Positions 1 through 8,004 of a stretch of 64,000 nt of DNA are shown here, in pieces. This DNA comes from an uncultured Lachnospiraceae bacterium (GTDB taxonomy: Bacteria > Bacillota > Clostridia > Lachnospirales > Lachnospiraceae). The translations under genes and the position numbers were made by a program. The first letter of the stretch is position 1, and every line of letters begins with the position of its first letter. The stretch is from NCBI GenBank assembly GCA_902779575.1, contig CACZBW010000003.1, positions 124,001 through 188,000 on the forward strand. The letters run 5' to 3'. The notes beneath the pieces are model-generated. The model made no database searches and was not told the origin of the DNA. It saw only the letters and a list, made by a program, of their open reading frames with translations.

Positions 1-277
1 CTTTTCCGGAGCGAAAAAAACGGTAGATCTGCAGGCTCAGAGACTGCAGCAGGGCAGTCCGGTCCGTCCCTTCCGCGTGCGCCAGCACGCCGATCACCGG
101 CTGCCAGGCAAAGACCTCTTTCGCCATCCTGGCATAGTCCCGGGAGGAAAGCCTGCTCCTGTCCGCCCATTTTTCATAGGAAAGCTCCTGCTGCCCCGTA
201 TGAAAGATCCGGTCCTTTATCGTGGCAACTGTTCCCTGAAGGCCATAGTCCTCCAGGTACCTCCTCAATTTCCCCAT
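1..277 (-). CDS. Putative glycosyltransferase, N-terminal part only
   Basis: The reverse strand encodes an open frame that starts at an ATG at 277 and runs off the left edge of the window. The first residues read MGKLRRYLEDYGLQGTVATI, and the frame later contains an ELSYEKW segment. This resembles the leader found before the catalytic domain in many Firmicutes GT2 glycosyltransferases, but no catalytic residues lie inside the window. An in-frame stop lies a short way upstream, so this ATG is the likely start, although its ribosome binding site is weak. The gene follows the large glycosyltransferase gene, after about 210 bases, in the same orientation. That places it in the surface-polysaccharide locus. 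The glycosyltransferase call rests on context and the leader only. Confidence 0.55.
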   Translation of the reverse strand, partial: MGKLRRYLEDYGLQGTVATIKDRIFHTGQQELSYEKWADRSRLSSRDYARMAKEVFAWQPVIGVLAHAEGTDRTALLQSLSLQIYRFFRSGK

Positions 278-490
278 ATCCGTATCTGTCCGCCCGCATT
301 TCCGGGACGTTCCTTTCTGTCATTTTCCCATGTGCTGCTTCTTTATGGAAACTCTGATGCATCCGTTCTTTGCGCCGCCTGCAGCTGCCCTGCCTTTCCT
401 GATGCCGGCAGACAGCCCCTTCTTTGCGCTGCGCCCCCTGCAGGGCGGGCTCTCCGCCGCGCGGCACTGCCTCTGCGCTTCCGCTCCGGT

Positions 491-3223
491 CTACCTCTTC
501 TTAAACAGCCTCTTTAATGGCTCCTTGAATGGGATATCCGCTTCGGAGATCTTCCTGGCAAAACGGTAGGAAGTCGTATTCTTCAGCATCTCCAGCGATG
601 AGCGGAGCATGCTGTTTTCCTCCCGCAGGCGGTTGGCTTCCGCCACATGGCCGCGGCCTGTTACGCCGGGATTGGCCTGCGCGTAGGCCTGGAAAATAAA
701 ATCCCGCTCTTCGCCGCTGACCGGTTCCCTGCCGGTTTTCCCGCTCTGCGGCGGGGCTTCCGTCATGCGCAGCTTCCCGTAAAGCTCCAGGTACTCCTGA
801 TCCATCCGGGCTACTGATTTAAGCCGGAGCGCATTCGTCTTCTCCTTTTTTTCCTTAAGCAGTTCCGGGTTCGTCCGGATCCTGTCCAGAAGCTCCGTCA
901 GCTGGTCAGGACCCGCGTCCGGGGGCAGCAGCCATCCCGCTCCGGTCTCCCTGATCCGTTCCCCGACAGCCCCTATATCCGTCCCGATAACAGGAATCCC
1001 GCAGGCCCACGCTTCGGAGAGGGTGTAGCAGAAGGTCTCCGCCCAGATCGGCGGTATGACAACCAGATCAATCTTCGCAGCCCTGAGCAGGGTCCCGATG
1101 TCCTCTCTCCGGTAGAGGCCGGAAAAGAAAACGTGGTCGGTGCTCCCGTCTCCTGACACATCGTCGTCGCCGACTTCCCCGAATACGTAAAAATTATAAT
1201 TCCTGTTCCCGGAACAGATCATGCTGTTAATAAGAGCGGAACCCTTCGCCCTGGTCACGCCGCCCAGAAATCCCACGGAAAAGCGCTCCGGGGCCCGCCG
1301 GCAGATGCCTCTGTAAACCCTGCCGTCCGTGTAATAAACCCCGTCATGACGGATCAGGATCCTCAGCGCGTAGCTCCCATCCGGAAAATCAGGCAGATCA
1401 AATACCGTGTGGATCCCGCTCCACAGATAAAGAGGGTTCGCGACAGCCTTCGCAACGTCCGTGCGGGCCGTTCTTTCCGCCTGCATATAATGTGCCTTCC
1501 GGTTTTTGTCGGTGATGACCAGGACAATGGAAGTATCGCGGCTGTCGACGTCCTCCAGGTAAGCCCAGCCGACCACATAATGGAATCCGGAGGCGCCTCC
1601 CGGCTGTCGGTCCAGGCAGGAATGCATCTTCCCGGTCCGCACCACGGCGCGGCCCGACCCCTTTCCGGAGCCCTTCAGGAGAGCAGTCCCGCTCTCCTTC
1701 TGATAGTCGGAGCCGTGTCCGATCACCATGCTTTTCTCCTTAAGAGAAGGATAAACCTGCAGCATATAGTCCCTGGCAGACGCGGTCGGGAAGACGATCC
1801 CGGCGCACAGGGAGAGGGCTTTAAGGCACTCTTCTCTCCAGCGGCTGATCACGTCCACATTGCAGAAACCGCAGTTTGCCCGCAGGCAGCTCCTGCAGCG
1901 CTTAGGGTCCGCAGGCGCAAAAGTCCCGGCGGAAGGGCAGAACTTCTCGTCGTCCCTCAGCAGCTTGATCGTCGGGCAGGTATAGTAATAATCATGGAGC
2001 GTCGCGATCACCGGAATCTTCATCTCCCTGCACACGTGGAAGATATCCAGCGTCAGGCCCTGGGTATGATGTACATGGACCAGGCTGATTTCAAAGATCT
2101 TAAGGATTTTCCTGAGAAAATCCGCCTGCTCCCTGTCTCTCATGACCGGGAAAAGCTCCTCCTTCGCCGGAAAGCGGAAGGAGAACTCCGCTCCGCCCGA
2201 GACAGCGGACTTCCCGGTATAGGCTGTCAGGCAGAGGAAATCCCCGTCCCTTGCAAGGACAAAGACATTGTAGTCCTGAAGCATCCCGTCCTTCAGATCC
2301 CGCACATGAAGCTGCGTTCCGCCGATATTTGTCTCAGCCGTCTCCTTAAAATCCAGATGAAGGACATAGAGCAGATTCGGCCGTCCGTTTTCCAGCGCGG
2401 CGTAAAGATTCAGGTTGTCCCGCAGCTCCTGGTCCGGGTTGGAAGCGCTGTAGAGGTCATTTTCCTTCATCTGGTCCGGATACCTCTCCTTCAGGATTCT
2501 GGTGTGCTCCTCAAGAAGCCGCTTCTTCTCCTCCGTGTCAAAGGAGCCTGTTCCCTTGTGGTAAATGAAAGTATCATCACACAGTACATGGATGTAGCCA
2601 AGCTGGGCGCAGCGGTTGCAGAAATCATTCTCCTCCCCGTAACCGCGCCCGAAGGTCTCAGCGTCAAAAAGCCCGGCTTCCGCGCAGGCCTGCTGCTTTA
2701 CATACATGCAGTAGCCCACTGCAACCGTAACGCGGGGATACCTGTGCAGGCTGACTCTCTCAACCAGATCCCCGTAGGAATCGACAGTGAAGCCCTCCGG
2801 AAGCCTGTTGTCCCGGAAAGCCACCGGGACTGAGGCGAGGGTCGCCGCATTGGAAAGAGGCGTCACGGTCGCGATCCGGTCCGAACGGTAAGCGCAGCGC
2901 TGCAGCTTCTCAACCCAGTCCCGGGTCACGATCGTATCGGAATTAAGCAGAATCGTATCACGCCCGGACCGGGCAAGCCCCAGATTGACATTGGCGGAAA
3001 ATCCCTGATTCCGCTCATTAAAGACAGCCTCAAAGCCCTGCTCCTTCGCAAGCGCTTCCAGAAGGGGCCGGATTCTCTCATCAGGACTTCTGTCGTCGAT
3101 CAGGAGCACCCTGTGCAGGCTCAGATCCGTATGCCGCCTCAGGCTGTCCGTACAGAGGACCAGATCCTCATATCCGTTGTAAACCGGGACTACGATGTCA
3201 ACCGGATTGATCTGTAAATTCAT
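491..3223 (-). CDS. Bifunctional GT2-GT4 glycosyltransferase
   Basis: This 910-residue protein appears to hold two glycosyltransferases. Residues about 5-240 form a GT2 fold: the start IVVPVYNG, LLIDDRSPDE and the NSDTIV metal-binding-like segment are visible. From about residue 280 a GT4 (GT-B) unit follows, with the acceptor-side motif NIGGTQLHVRDL and the late donor-site block PIWAETFCYTLSEAWACGIP. A cysteine-rich patch (CRSCLRANCGFC) sits between them, and the C-terminus has a short coiled-coil-like stretch. An ATG at 3277 would extend the protein by 18 residues. I chose 3223 because an AAGGGGAG ribosome site lies just upstream and the family domain starts immediately. It probably adds two successive sugars of the polysaccharide made by this locus; the sugars cannot be read from sequence. 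Confidence 0.82.
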   Translation of the reverse strand: MNLQINPVDIVVPVYNGYEDLVLCTDSLRRHTDLSLHRVLLIDDRSPDERIRPLLEALAKEQGFEAVFNERNQGFSANVNLGLARSGRDTILLNSDTIVTRDWVEKLQRCAYRSDRIATVTPLSNAATLASVPVAFRDNRLPEGFTVDSYGDLVERVSLHRYPRVTVAVGYCMYVKQQACAEAGLFDAETFGRGYGEENDFCNRCAQLGYIHVLCDDTFIYHKGTGSFDTEEKKRLLEEHTRILKERYPDQMKENDLYSASNPDQELRDNLNLYAALENGRPNLLYVLHLDFKETAETNIGGTQLHVRDLKDGMLQDYNVFVLARDGDFLCLTAYTGKSAVSGGAEFSFRFPAKEELFPVMRDREQADFLRKILKIFEISLVHVHHTQGLTLDIFHVCREMKIPVIATLHDYYYTCPTIKLLRDDEKFCPSAGTFAPADPKRCRSCLRANCGFCNVDVISRWREECLKALSLCAGIVFPTASARDYMLQVYPSLKEKSMVIGHGSDYQKESGTALLKGSGKGSGRAVVRTGKMHSCLDRQPGGASGFHYVVGWAYLEDVDSRDTSIVLVITDKNRKAHYMQAERTARTDVAKAVANPLYLWSGIHTVFDLPDFPDGSYALRILIRHDGVYYTDGRVYRGICRRAPERFSVGFLGGVTRAKGSALINSMICSGNRNYNFYVFGEVGDDDVSGDGSTDHVFFSGLYRREDIGTLLRAAKIDLVVIPPIWAETFCYTLSEAWACGIPVIGTDIGAVGERIRETGAGWLLPPDAGPDQLTELLDRIRTNPELLKEKKEKTNALRLKSVARMDQEYLELYGKLRMTEAPPQSGKTGREPVSGEERDFIFQAYAQANPGVTGRGHVAEANRLREENSMLRSSLEMLKNTTSYRFARKISEADIPFKEPLKRLFKKR

Positions 3224-3380
3224 GGCACTCCCCTTTTCTTTCCCTTTCTCCGGCGCTTCCGCTGCCTGACTTCGCATACCGCCTTCTCGGCAGGCGCGCA
3301 GGCTGCCCCGTCAGCGCAGCTGCTGCCTGAGGCTGCGCGGCTTTTTTCTTCTGACGGCGCAGGAGCTTCTGTCAGCTCTG

Positions 3381-5540
3381 TCAGCGCAGCTTCGACCTGA
3401 GTTTGCGCACCGCTTTCTTCGCAAGCGGCTCGGACGCATCCAGCAGTTCCCGTCCCCGTTCCATCGCCCAGACCGGAGTCTTCCTCTCAAGAACGCCGGA
3501 AAGGCGGATGATCTCCGGAACCTGCCCGCGGAAAAGCAGCTCATAGGCAGGATCCATCGTCAGGAAACAGCAGCCTTCCTGTTCCGGCCCGGAAGCGTTC
3601 AGCGGGCGCACCTGCGCCTGCTCCGAACGCAGCGTGCAGATGCAGGGGCTGCCTTCCACAGGGTCAAAACGGACCGCCTTCACTTTTTCCGGATCCTTCA
3701 CCGGGAATTCAACCCGGAAAGCCCCGTCTTTCAGAAGCATCGTCCTGTGCACGGCCTCCTCCTCGCTGAATCCGTTTCCATAGTCAAGGTAGAGGGTCGC
3801 CATCGGCGTCAGGTCATCCACGGGATTCTTCAGGTCTCTCAGATTGACGCCCCGGACGGGCCAGGAAAAAGCCTCAAGGGAATTCGCGCCCACATATTCT
3901 TTCTCAAAATGGTCCGCCCAGTTCCAGAAAACTTTCCTGTCCTCCTCCCGGATGGAATATCCGCCAAGCAGTTCCGCTTCCGGCAGAAAGCTGTCAAGCG
4001 AAGGATGCATGGAATAAAGCTCGTTCACAGCTCTCCAGAGGATAAACTGTACGGGAACCGGAAAATCAAATACCCATTCAGCGTCGATCACATATGCCGT
4101 CCCGTCCTCCTCCAGGAAAAGATTGTCCAGGATCAGGTCGATGTCGGCGTTTTCCGCACATGGGCGGCTGCAGGAGGAAGACGCGCTGCCGAAGACCTCC
4201 CTGAAGGCCGGATTTTCCTCCGCCTTTTTTTCCTCGGGATCCGCCGTTTCCAGCAGACAGCGGTACAGGGCGTCAAACAGCTCTTTCACCCGCGCAGCGT
4301 CTCCCCTGTCAGCGGCGTCCGCGGCTTCCTGTCCGAGGTTTCTCCCGTTCAGCCAGGGATAGCTCAGGGAACCGTCCCCGTTCTTCTCCCCTTTCAGCAG
4401 ACGGACCCGGTACTGTTTTCCATCCAGGCAGAAAACCGGTTCCCGGCCGGCTCTGTTTTCCGCTGCGCCCTTTCGGTCCGGGCCGGCGGCCAGCTCCCTC
4501 TCATGCATTTTTTCAAGATGCGCGCGGGCTTTCTTTGTCAGAGGACTCTTCACCGCCATTTTCTTCCCGTCCCTGACACAGGCCAGGGTCTGAATCCGGA
4601 AGCCTTCAGAGCGGTCCGAATTGATCTTCGCATAGAGCAGCTTTCCGCTTTCTTCAGCTTCCTCTGTCCCTGCCTCGATCAGAAAGGAGTTGGAAAAACG
4701 GTCCATGATTCCTTCCTCGCAAAGGCTCCGGGCCATCTCGTTCTCCGGAAACAGATCCAGCCGTCCGGGGTTGAAATTCCAGTTGTTGCGGCAGAAATTC
4801 CTGGCGGTAAGGGTGGAATCCGTGAAAATCTCATTCGGGAATTTGTAATCCGGGCTGGGGTAATAAAATCTGTGCCAGGACAGGCCGCAGTTCTCCATCA
4901 TGCGCAGCCACTCCGCCTTCGAGAAGGTGCGGACCGCCTTATTGTCCGGATAATTCTTAAGCCCTTCCATGTAATTATCCGTATGATCCTCCGGCGCACC
5001 GCAGAAATACTTCAGGCCCAGCCGGTTCTCGATCGCGATCAGCAGCAGCCCGTCATCCTTCAGATAACCCCTGCAGCGCATGAGAAAGGTCTCCCAGGGA
5101 TGATCCCCCTCCGTATAAGAGCCGGCGTACTCAAAGACGCCGTTCAGGATGACATAGTCAAACTTTTCCGGGAATTCCATGTCGTTGAGATTTCCGACCA
5201 TAATCTCCAGGTTCGGATAATCCTTATGCCGCTCGTAATTAATCAGAGACCGCCTCTTCGACAGATCCACGGAAGTCACACGGGCAAGCCTGCGGCAGAG
5301 AACGCCGGTAATGGCCCCCGGTCCGGCGCCGATCTCAAGAGCGGACGCCCCTTCGCGGAAGGGATACCAGGAGAGAATATTCTCTCTTACCGGAGACAGA
5401 TGGTAAAGGACAGGAAAGGCCCTGTCCCCGTCGTCGCCGGGATTCTTTCCTGCCCTCACAAGACGCAGGATCGTATCCTCGATGTCGCCATCCGAATACT
5501 GGTCCCGGCCGCTGTAATAACTAAGATTCAGATTCGCCAT
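3381..5540 (-). CDS. SAM methyltransferase with kinase-like domain (WbdD-like candidate)
   Basis: The 719-residue protein begins with a class I methyltransferase: ALEIGAGPGA at 67-76 is the SAM-binding motif I, and VTSVDLS at 88-94 is motif II. Behind it, residues about 290-520 look like a degenerate protein-kinase or aminoglycoside-kinase fold. There is a candidate ATP lysine in MAVKS near 331, a D468-x4-N473 catalytic-loop pattern, and a metal-binding aspartate in VIDAEW near 486. The last 150 residues look like beta structure. In Gram-negative O9a loci, WbdD combines a methyltransferase and a kinase, caps the growing glycan and hands it to an ABC exporter. This gene sits next to a Wzt-type ATPase, so a similar capping role is my inference. 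The start has a modest ACAGAGGT ribosome site. Confidence 0.7.
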   Translation of the reverse strand: MANLNLSYYSGRDQYSDGDIEDTILRLVRAGKNPGDDGDRAFPVLYHLSPVRENILSWYPFREGASALEIGAGPGAITGVLCRRLARVTSVDLSKRRSLINYERHKDYPNLEIMVGNLNDMEFPEKFDYVILNGVFEYAGSYTEGDHPWETFLMRCRGYLKDDGLLLIAIENRLGLKYFCGAPEDHTDNYMEGLKNYPDNKAVRTFSKAEWLRMMENCGLSWHRFYYPSPDYKFPNEIFTDSTLTARNFCRNNWNFNPGRLDLFPENEMARSLCEEGIMDRFSNSFLIEAGTEEAEESGKLLYAKINSDRSEGFRIQTLACVRDGKKMAVKSPLTKKARAHLEKMHERELAAGPDRKGAAENRAGREPVFCLDGKQYRVRLLKGEKNGDGSLSYPWLNGRNLGQEAADAADRGDAARVKELFDALYRCLLETADPEEKKAEENPAFREVFGSASSSCSRPCAENADIDLILDNLFLEEDGTAYVIDAEWVFDFPVPVQFILWRAVNELYSMHPSLDSFLPEAELLGGYSIREEDRKVFWNWADHFEKEYVGANSLEAFSWPVRGVNLRDLKNPVDDLTPMATLYLDYGNGFSEEEAVHRTMLLKDGAFRVEFPVKDPEKVKAVRFDPVEGSPCICTLRSEQAQVRPLNASGPEQEGCCFLTMDPAYELLFRGQVPEIIRLSGVLERKTPVWAMERGRELLDASEPLAKKAVRKLRSKLR

Positions 5541-5651
5541 ATACCTCTGTCCTTCCTTCTTCCGCAGGCTTGTCCCGTTTTCATCAGGCTTCTGCCCGTC
5601 CTTCAGGCAGGCCTTCCGCTCCGCGGCCGGCCTCTTTTCCTCCCAAAGCCT

Positions 5652-7031
5652 TCAGCCTTCTTCCGGATCCAGCTCGCATCTGCTGTTCAGGTCGTAAAAG
5701 CCGACTGTATCCCGGTCGGATACAACCGTCATGGCGATGACGTCGTAGAGCCTGTGAAAGACGCGGAACGCCCCGTCCTGGTAGCCCGTACAGCCCAGAG
5801 AGAGCAGATACTCTCCGCCCTGCAGGTCAAGGCGCTGTCTGAAGGATACCACATGGCTGTCGCCCGCCTTCATGGCCGGTACCGGAACCTTTTCCATGGT
5901 TGTATTCGTGCCGCAGATCTCAATCCCTTTGAGATTCTTGATTGTAAACGCAAAAATCGGCTCCCGGATCTCCGAGTTGGCGCGCACCTTCATCTTCACC
6001 GTAAATTCCGTGCCTTTCAGGAAACTGGAAGCAGGGAGGCCTTTCTCGTCAAAGAGGCCGTAATCCGTGATCTCGCCGTGCCGCTCGCCGTATTCCACTA
6101 AAGAGGGATTGGCCGGGAAGAAACTCTTCCAGGGCCGGGACTTCATCGCCCTTAAGCGCTGCTCATCCCGCCTGCTCTTTTTTCCGTCCTTCCCGCCTGC
6201 TTCCGGTCCGGCGTCAGAAGATGCATCTTCCGTCCGCGTTTCCGGATCCGGCCGGAAGATCTCTTCCTCCTCCCCGGGCGCGTGGAACTGATCGACCAGG
6301 ATCTCCTTGTAGATATCGATCGCTTCCCTGGGCGTCCCCTCGAATACCTTATTCCCCTGATTCAGCAGGACCGCCCGGTCACAGTAGCGGGAAATGGCCG
6401 AAAGATCGTGGGATACAAAAAGGATCGTTTTTCCCGCCTGCCGGAATTCTTCAAACTTGCGGTAGCATTTGGCCTGAAAAAACACGTCGCCCACCGAAAG
6501 CGCCTCGTCCACGATCAGGATCTCGGGATCGATATTGATGGCGACGGCAAAGGCAAGGCGGACGAACATGCCGCTGGAGTAGGACTTCACCGGCTGGCGG
6601 ATATAGTCTCCGATATCGGCGAAGTCAATGATCGCCTGCAGGCGCTCATCGGTCTCCTCCTTTGTGAAGCCGATCATCGTCGCGTTCAGGTAGATGTTCT
6701 CGATCCCGGTATACTCCATGTTAAAACCGGCGCCGAGCTCCAGCAGGGCGGAAATCCTCCCGTCCACTTCGATCGAGCCGGAGGTCGGGGTAAGAACGCC
6801 TGTGATCAGTTTGAGAAGCGTCGACTTTCCGGAGCCGTTCGTCCCGATGATGCCGACTGTCTCCCCCCTCTGCACATTCAGGCAGATTCCCCTGAGCGCG
6901 TATTTTTCCCTGTAATTTTTCCTGAAATCCAGTCCAAGTGACTCCCAGAGCCGGTCTCTCTGCCTGTCGTACAGGCGGTAAACCTTTGTCACGTCACTCA
7001 CACGGATCGCCAGATCTTTTTCCTCAGTCAT
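5652..7031 (-). CDS. Polysaccharide ABC exporter ATPase, Wzt type with C-terminal domain
   Basis: This 459-residue ATPase belongs to the Wzt/TagH group that powers polysaccharide or teichoic acid export. Walker A GTNGSGKST lies at 63-71, followed by the signature YSSGMFVRLAFA and Walker B ILIVDEALSVGD. After the nucleotide-binding domain comes a charged linker rich in E, D and K. Next is a beta-rich domain (about 305-455) of the type that in Wzt proteins recognises the modified end of the glycan. The open frame extends upstream to 7295, but ATG 7031 fits the family start (MTEEKDLAIRVSDVTKVYRL) and has an AGGGA site. It lies directly downstream of the permease gene. The C-terminal domain beside a methyltransferase/kinase-like gene suggests export coupled to chain capping. 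Confidence 0.88.
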   Translation of the reverse strand: MTEEKDLAIRVSDVTKVYRLYDRQRDRLWESLGLDFRKNYREKYALRGICLNVQRGETVGIIGTNGSGKSTLLKLITGVLTPTSGSIEVDGRISALLELGAGFNMEYTGIENIYLNATMIGFTKEETDERLQAIIDFADIGDYIRQPVKSYSSGMFVRLAFAVAINIDPEILIVDEALSVGDVFFQAKCYRKFEEFRQAGKTILFVSHDLSAISRYCDRAVLLNQGNKVFEGTPREAIDIYKEILVDQFHAPGEEEEIFRPDPETRTEDASSDAGPEAGGKDGKKSRRDEQRLRAMKSRPWKSFFPANPSLVEYGERHGEITDYGLFDEKGLPASSFLKGTEFTVKMKVRANSEIREPIFAFTIKNLKGIEICGTNTTMEKVPVPAMKAGDSHVVSFRQRLDLQGGEYLLSLGCTGYQDGAFRVFHRLYDVIAMTVVSDRDTVGFYDLNSRCELDPEEG

Positions 7032-7173
7032 TCTCTGTCCCTGATCTTCTTTCCTCTTCACGCCGCTCCCCGGCATGCCGCGCCGGCATTCCGGCCGGCT
7101 GCTTTTCTGCCCCGGCAAAGCAGCGCGCACGGCAGACCGCCTTTCCGGGTATATGTCTCCAGAATCGGATCTC

Positions 7174-7971
7174 CTACAGTACATCTGCGAAATGACCCCG
7201 GCTCCTTCTGAAAGTCCGTGTTCCCCACCAGTAGACGACGGCTGTGAAAAGCCAGAAATACAGGGTAAGCAGCGGATGCTTCCAGAAAGGTACATGCCAG
7301 ATCAGGGAATCCCTGTAACCGTAGACAATATAGTACATGGGATTCATCTTGAACAGCTTCACAAGAAGCGGCGGCAGGCCAATCGAATTCAGGTCCCACA
7401 TGATCGGGGTGGCCCACACGCCGATCTGCAGGATAATGGTGACAAGCTGGACCATGTCCCTCACAAGCACGGCAACCGCGCCCGTAAAATAACTCAGGCT
7501 CAGGACCAGCAGGAACATGCAGATACTGTAATAAAAGATCTGGAGTGTATAAATCCCCGGAAACTTCCCGTAAATGCAGTAAAGCAGGTAAGTCAGTCCC
7601 ACGAAAAAGAGGTGGACAAAAAGCGCGCTCACGCACTTTACCATGGGAAGAATCTCGATCCGGAACACCACTTTCTTGACCAGATAGCTGTATTCCACCA
7701 GTGACGCGGTTCCTCCGTTCAGGGCGTCATTAAAATAAAACCAGGGCACAAGTCCCGCGAGCATCCAGAGAAGAAAGGGGACGTCCCCGATCTTCGCGGT
7801 CTGCCTCAGTCCGACCTGGAAAACAAACCAGTAAACCAGCACCGTAACGACCGGCTGGACCAGGGCCCATACAATGCCCAGGTAGGAGCCGGCAAAGCGC
7901 TTCCGGAAATCGTTCTTCGCAAGCGACCAGATCAGCCTGCGCTGCGTAATCAGATTGTTCAGCATAGACAC
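7174..7971 (-). CDS. Polysaccharide ABC exporter permease (Wzm/TagG type)
   Basis: The 265-residue integral membrane protein has about six hydrophobic segments and the ABC2-type polysaccharide permease look, with FRKRFAGSYLGIVWALVQPV near the N-terminus. It would form the membrane channel partner of the ATPase encoded just downstream (about 140 bases away). The start is probably GTG at 7971: a perfect GGAGG lies eight bases upstream of it, whereas the ATG two codons later would be 14 bases away. Nothing in the sequence separates O-antigen-like from teichoic-acid-like cargo. The neighbouring glycosyltransferases and methyltransferase argue for a complex heteropolysaccharide. Confidence 0.88.
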   Translation of the reverse strand: MSMLNNLITQRRLIWSLAKNDFRKRFAGSYLGIVWALVQPVVTVLVYWFVFQVGLRQTAKIGDVPFLLWMLAGLVPWFYFNDALNGGTASLVEYSYLVKKVVFRIEILPMVKCVSALFVHLFFVGLTYLLYCIYGKFPGIYTLQIFYYSICMFLLVLSLSYFTGAVAVLVRDMVQLVTIILQIGVWATPIMWDLNSIGLPPLLVKLFKMNPMYYIVYGYRDSLIWHVPFWKHPLLTLYFWLFTAVVYWWGTRTFRRSRGHFADVL

Positions 7972-8004
7972 GCTGCGTGCCTCCGTCCGTAAATGAATAT
8001 AGCT

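Noticed and set aside
174-467. 97-codon minus-strand frame at the left end
   Set aside because: The neighbouring reading frame from ATG 277 gives a glycosyltransferase-like N-terminus and stays open to the edge, so this one is a shadow.
3747-6101. 784-codon open frame on the plus strand, and similar long ones at 1346-2833, 22351-24072 and 55748-57907
   Set aside because: They lie antisense to well supported genes, have no recognisable domains and show odd composition. High GC content removes stops in the opposite strand, which explains them.
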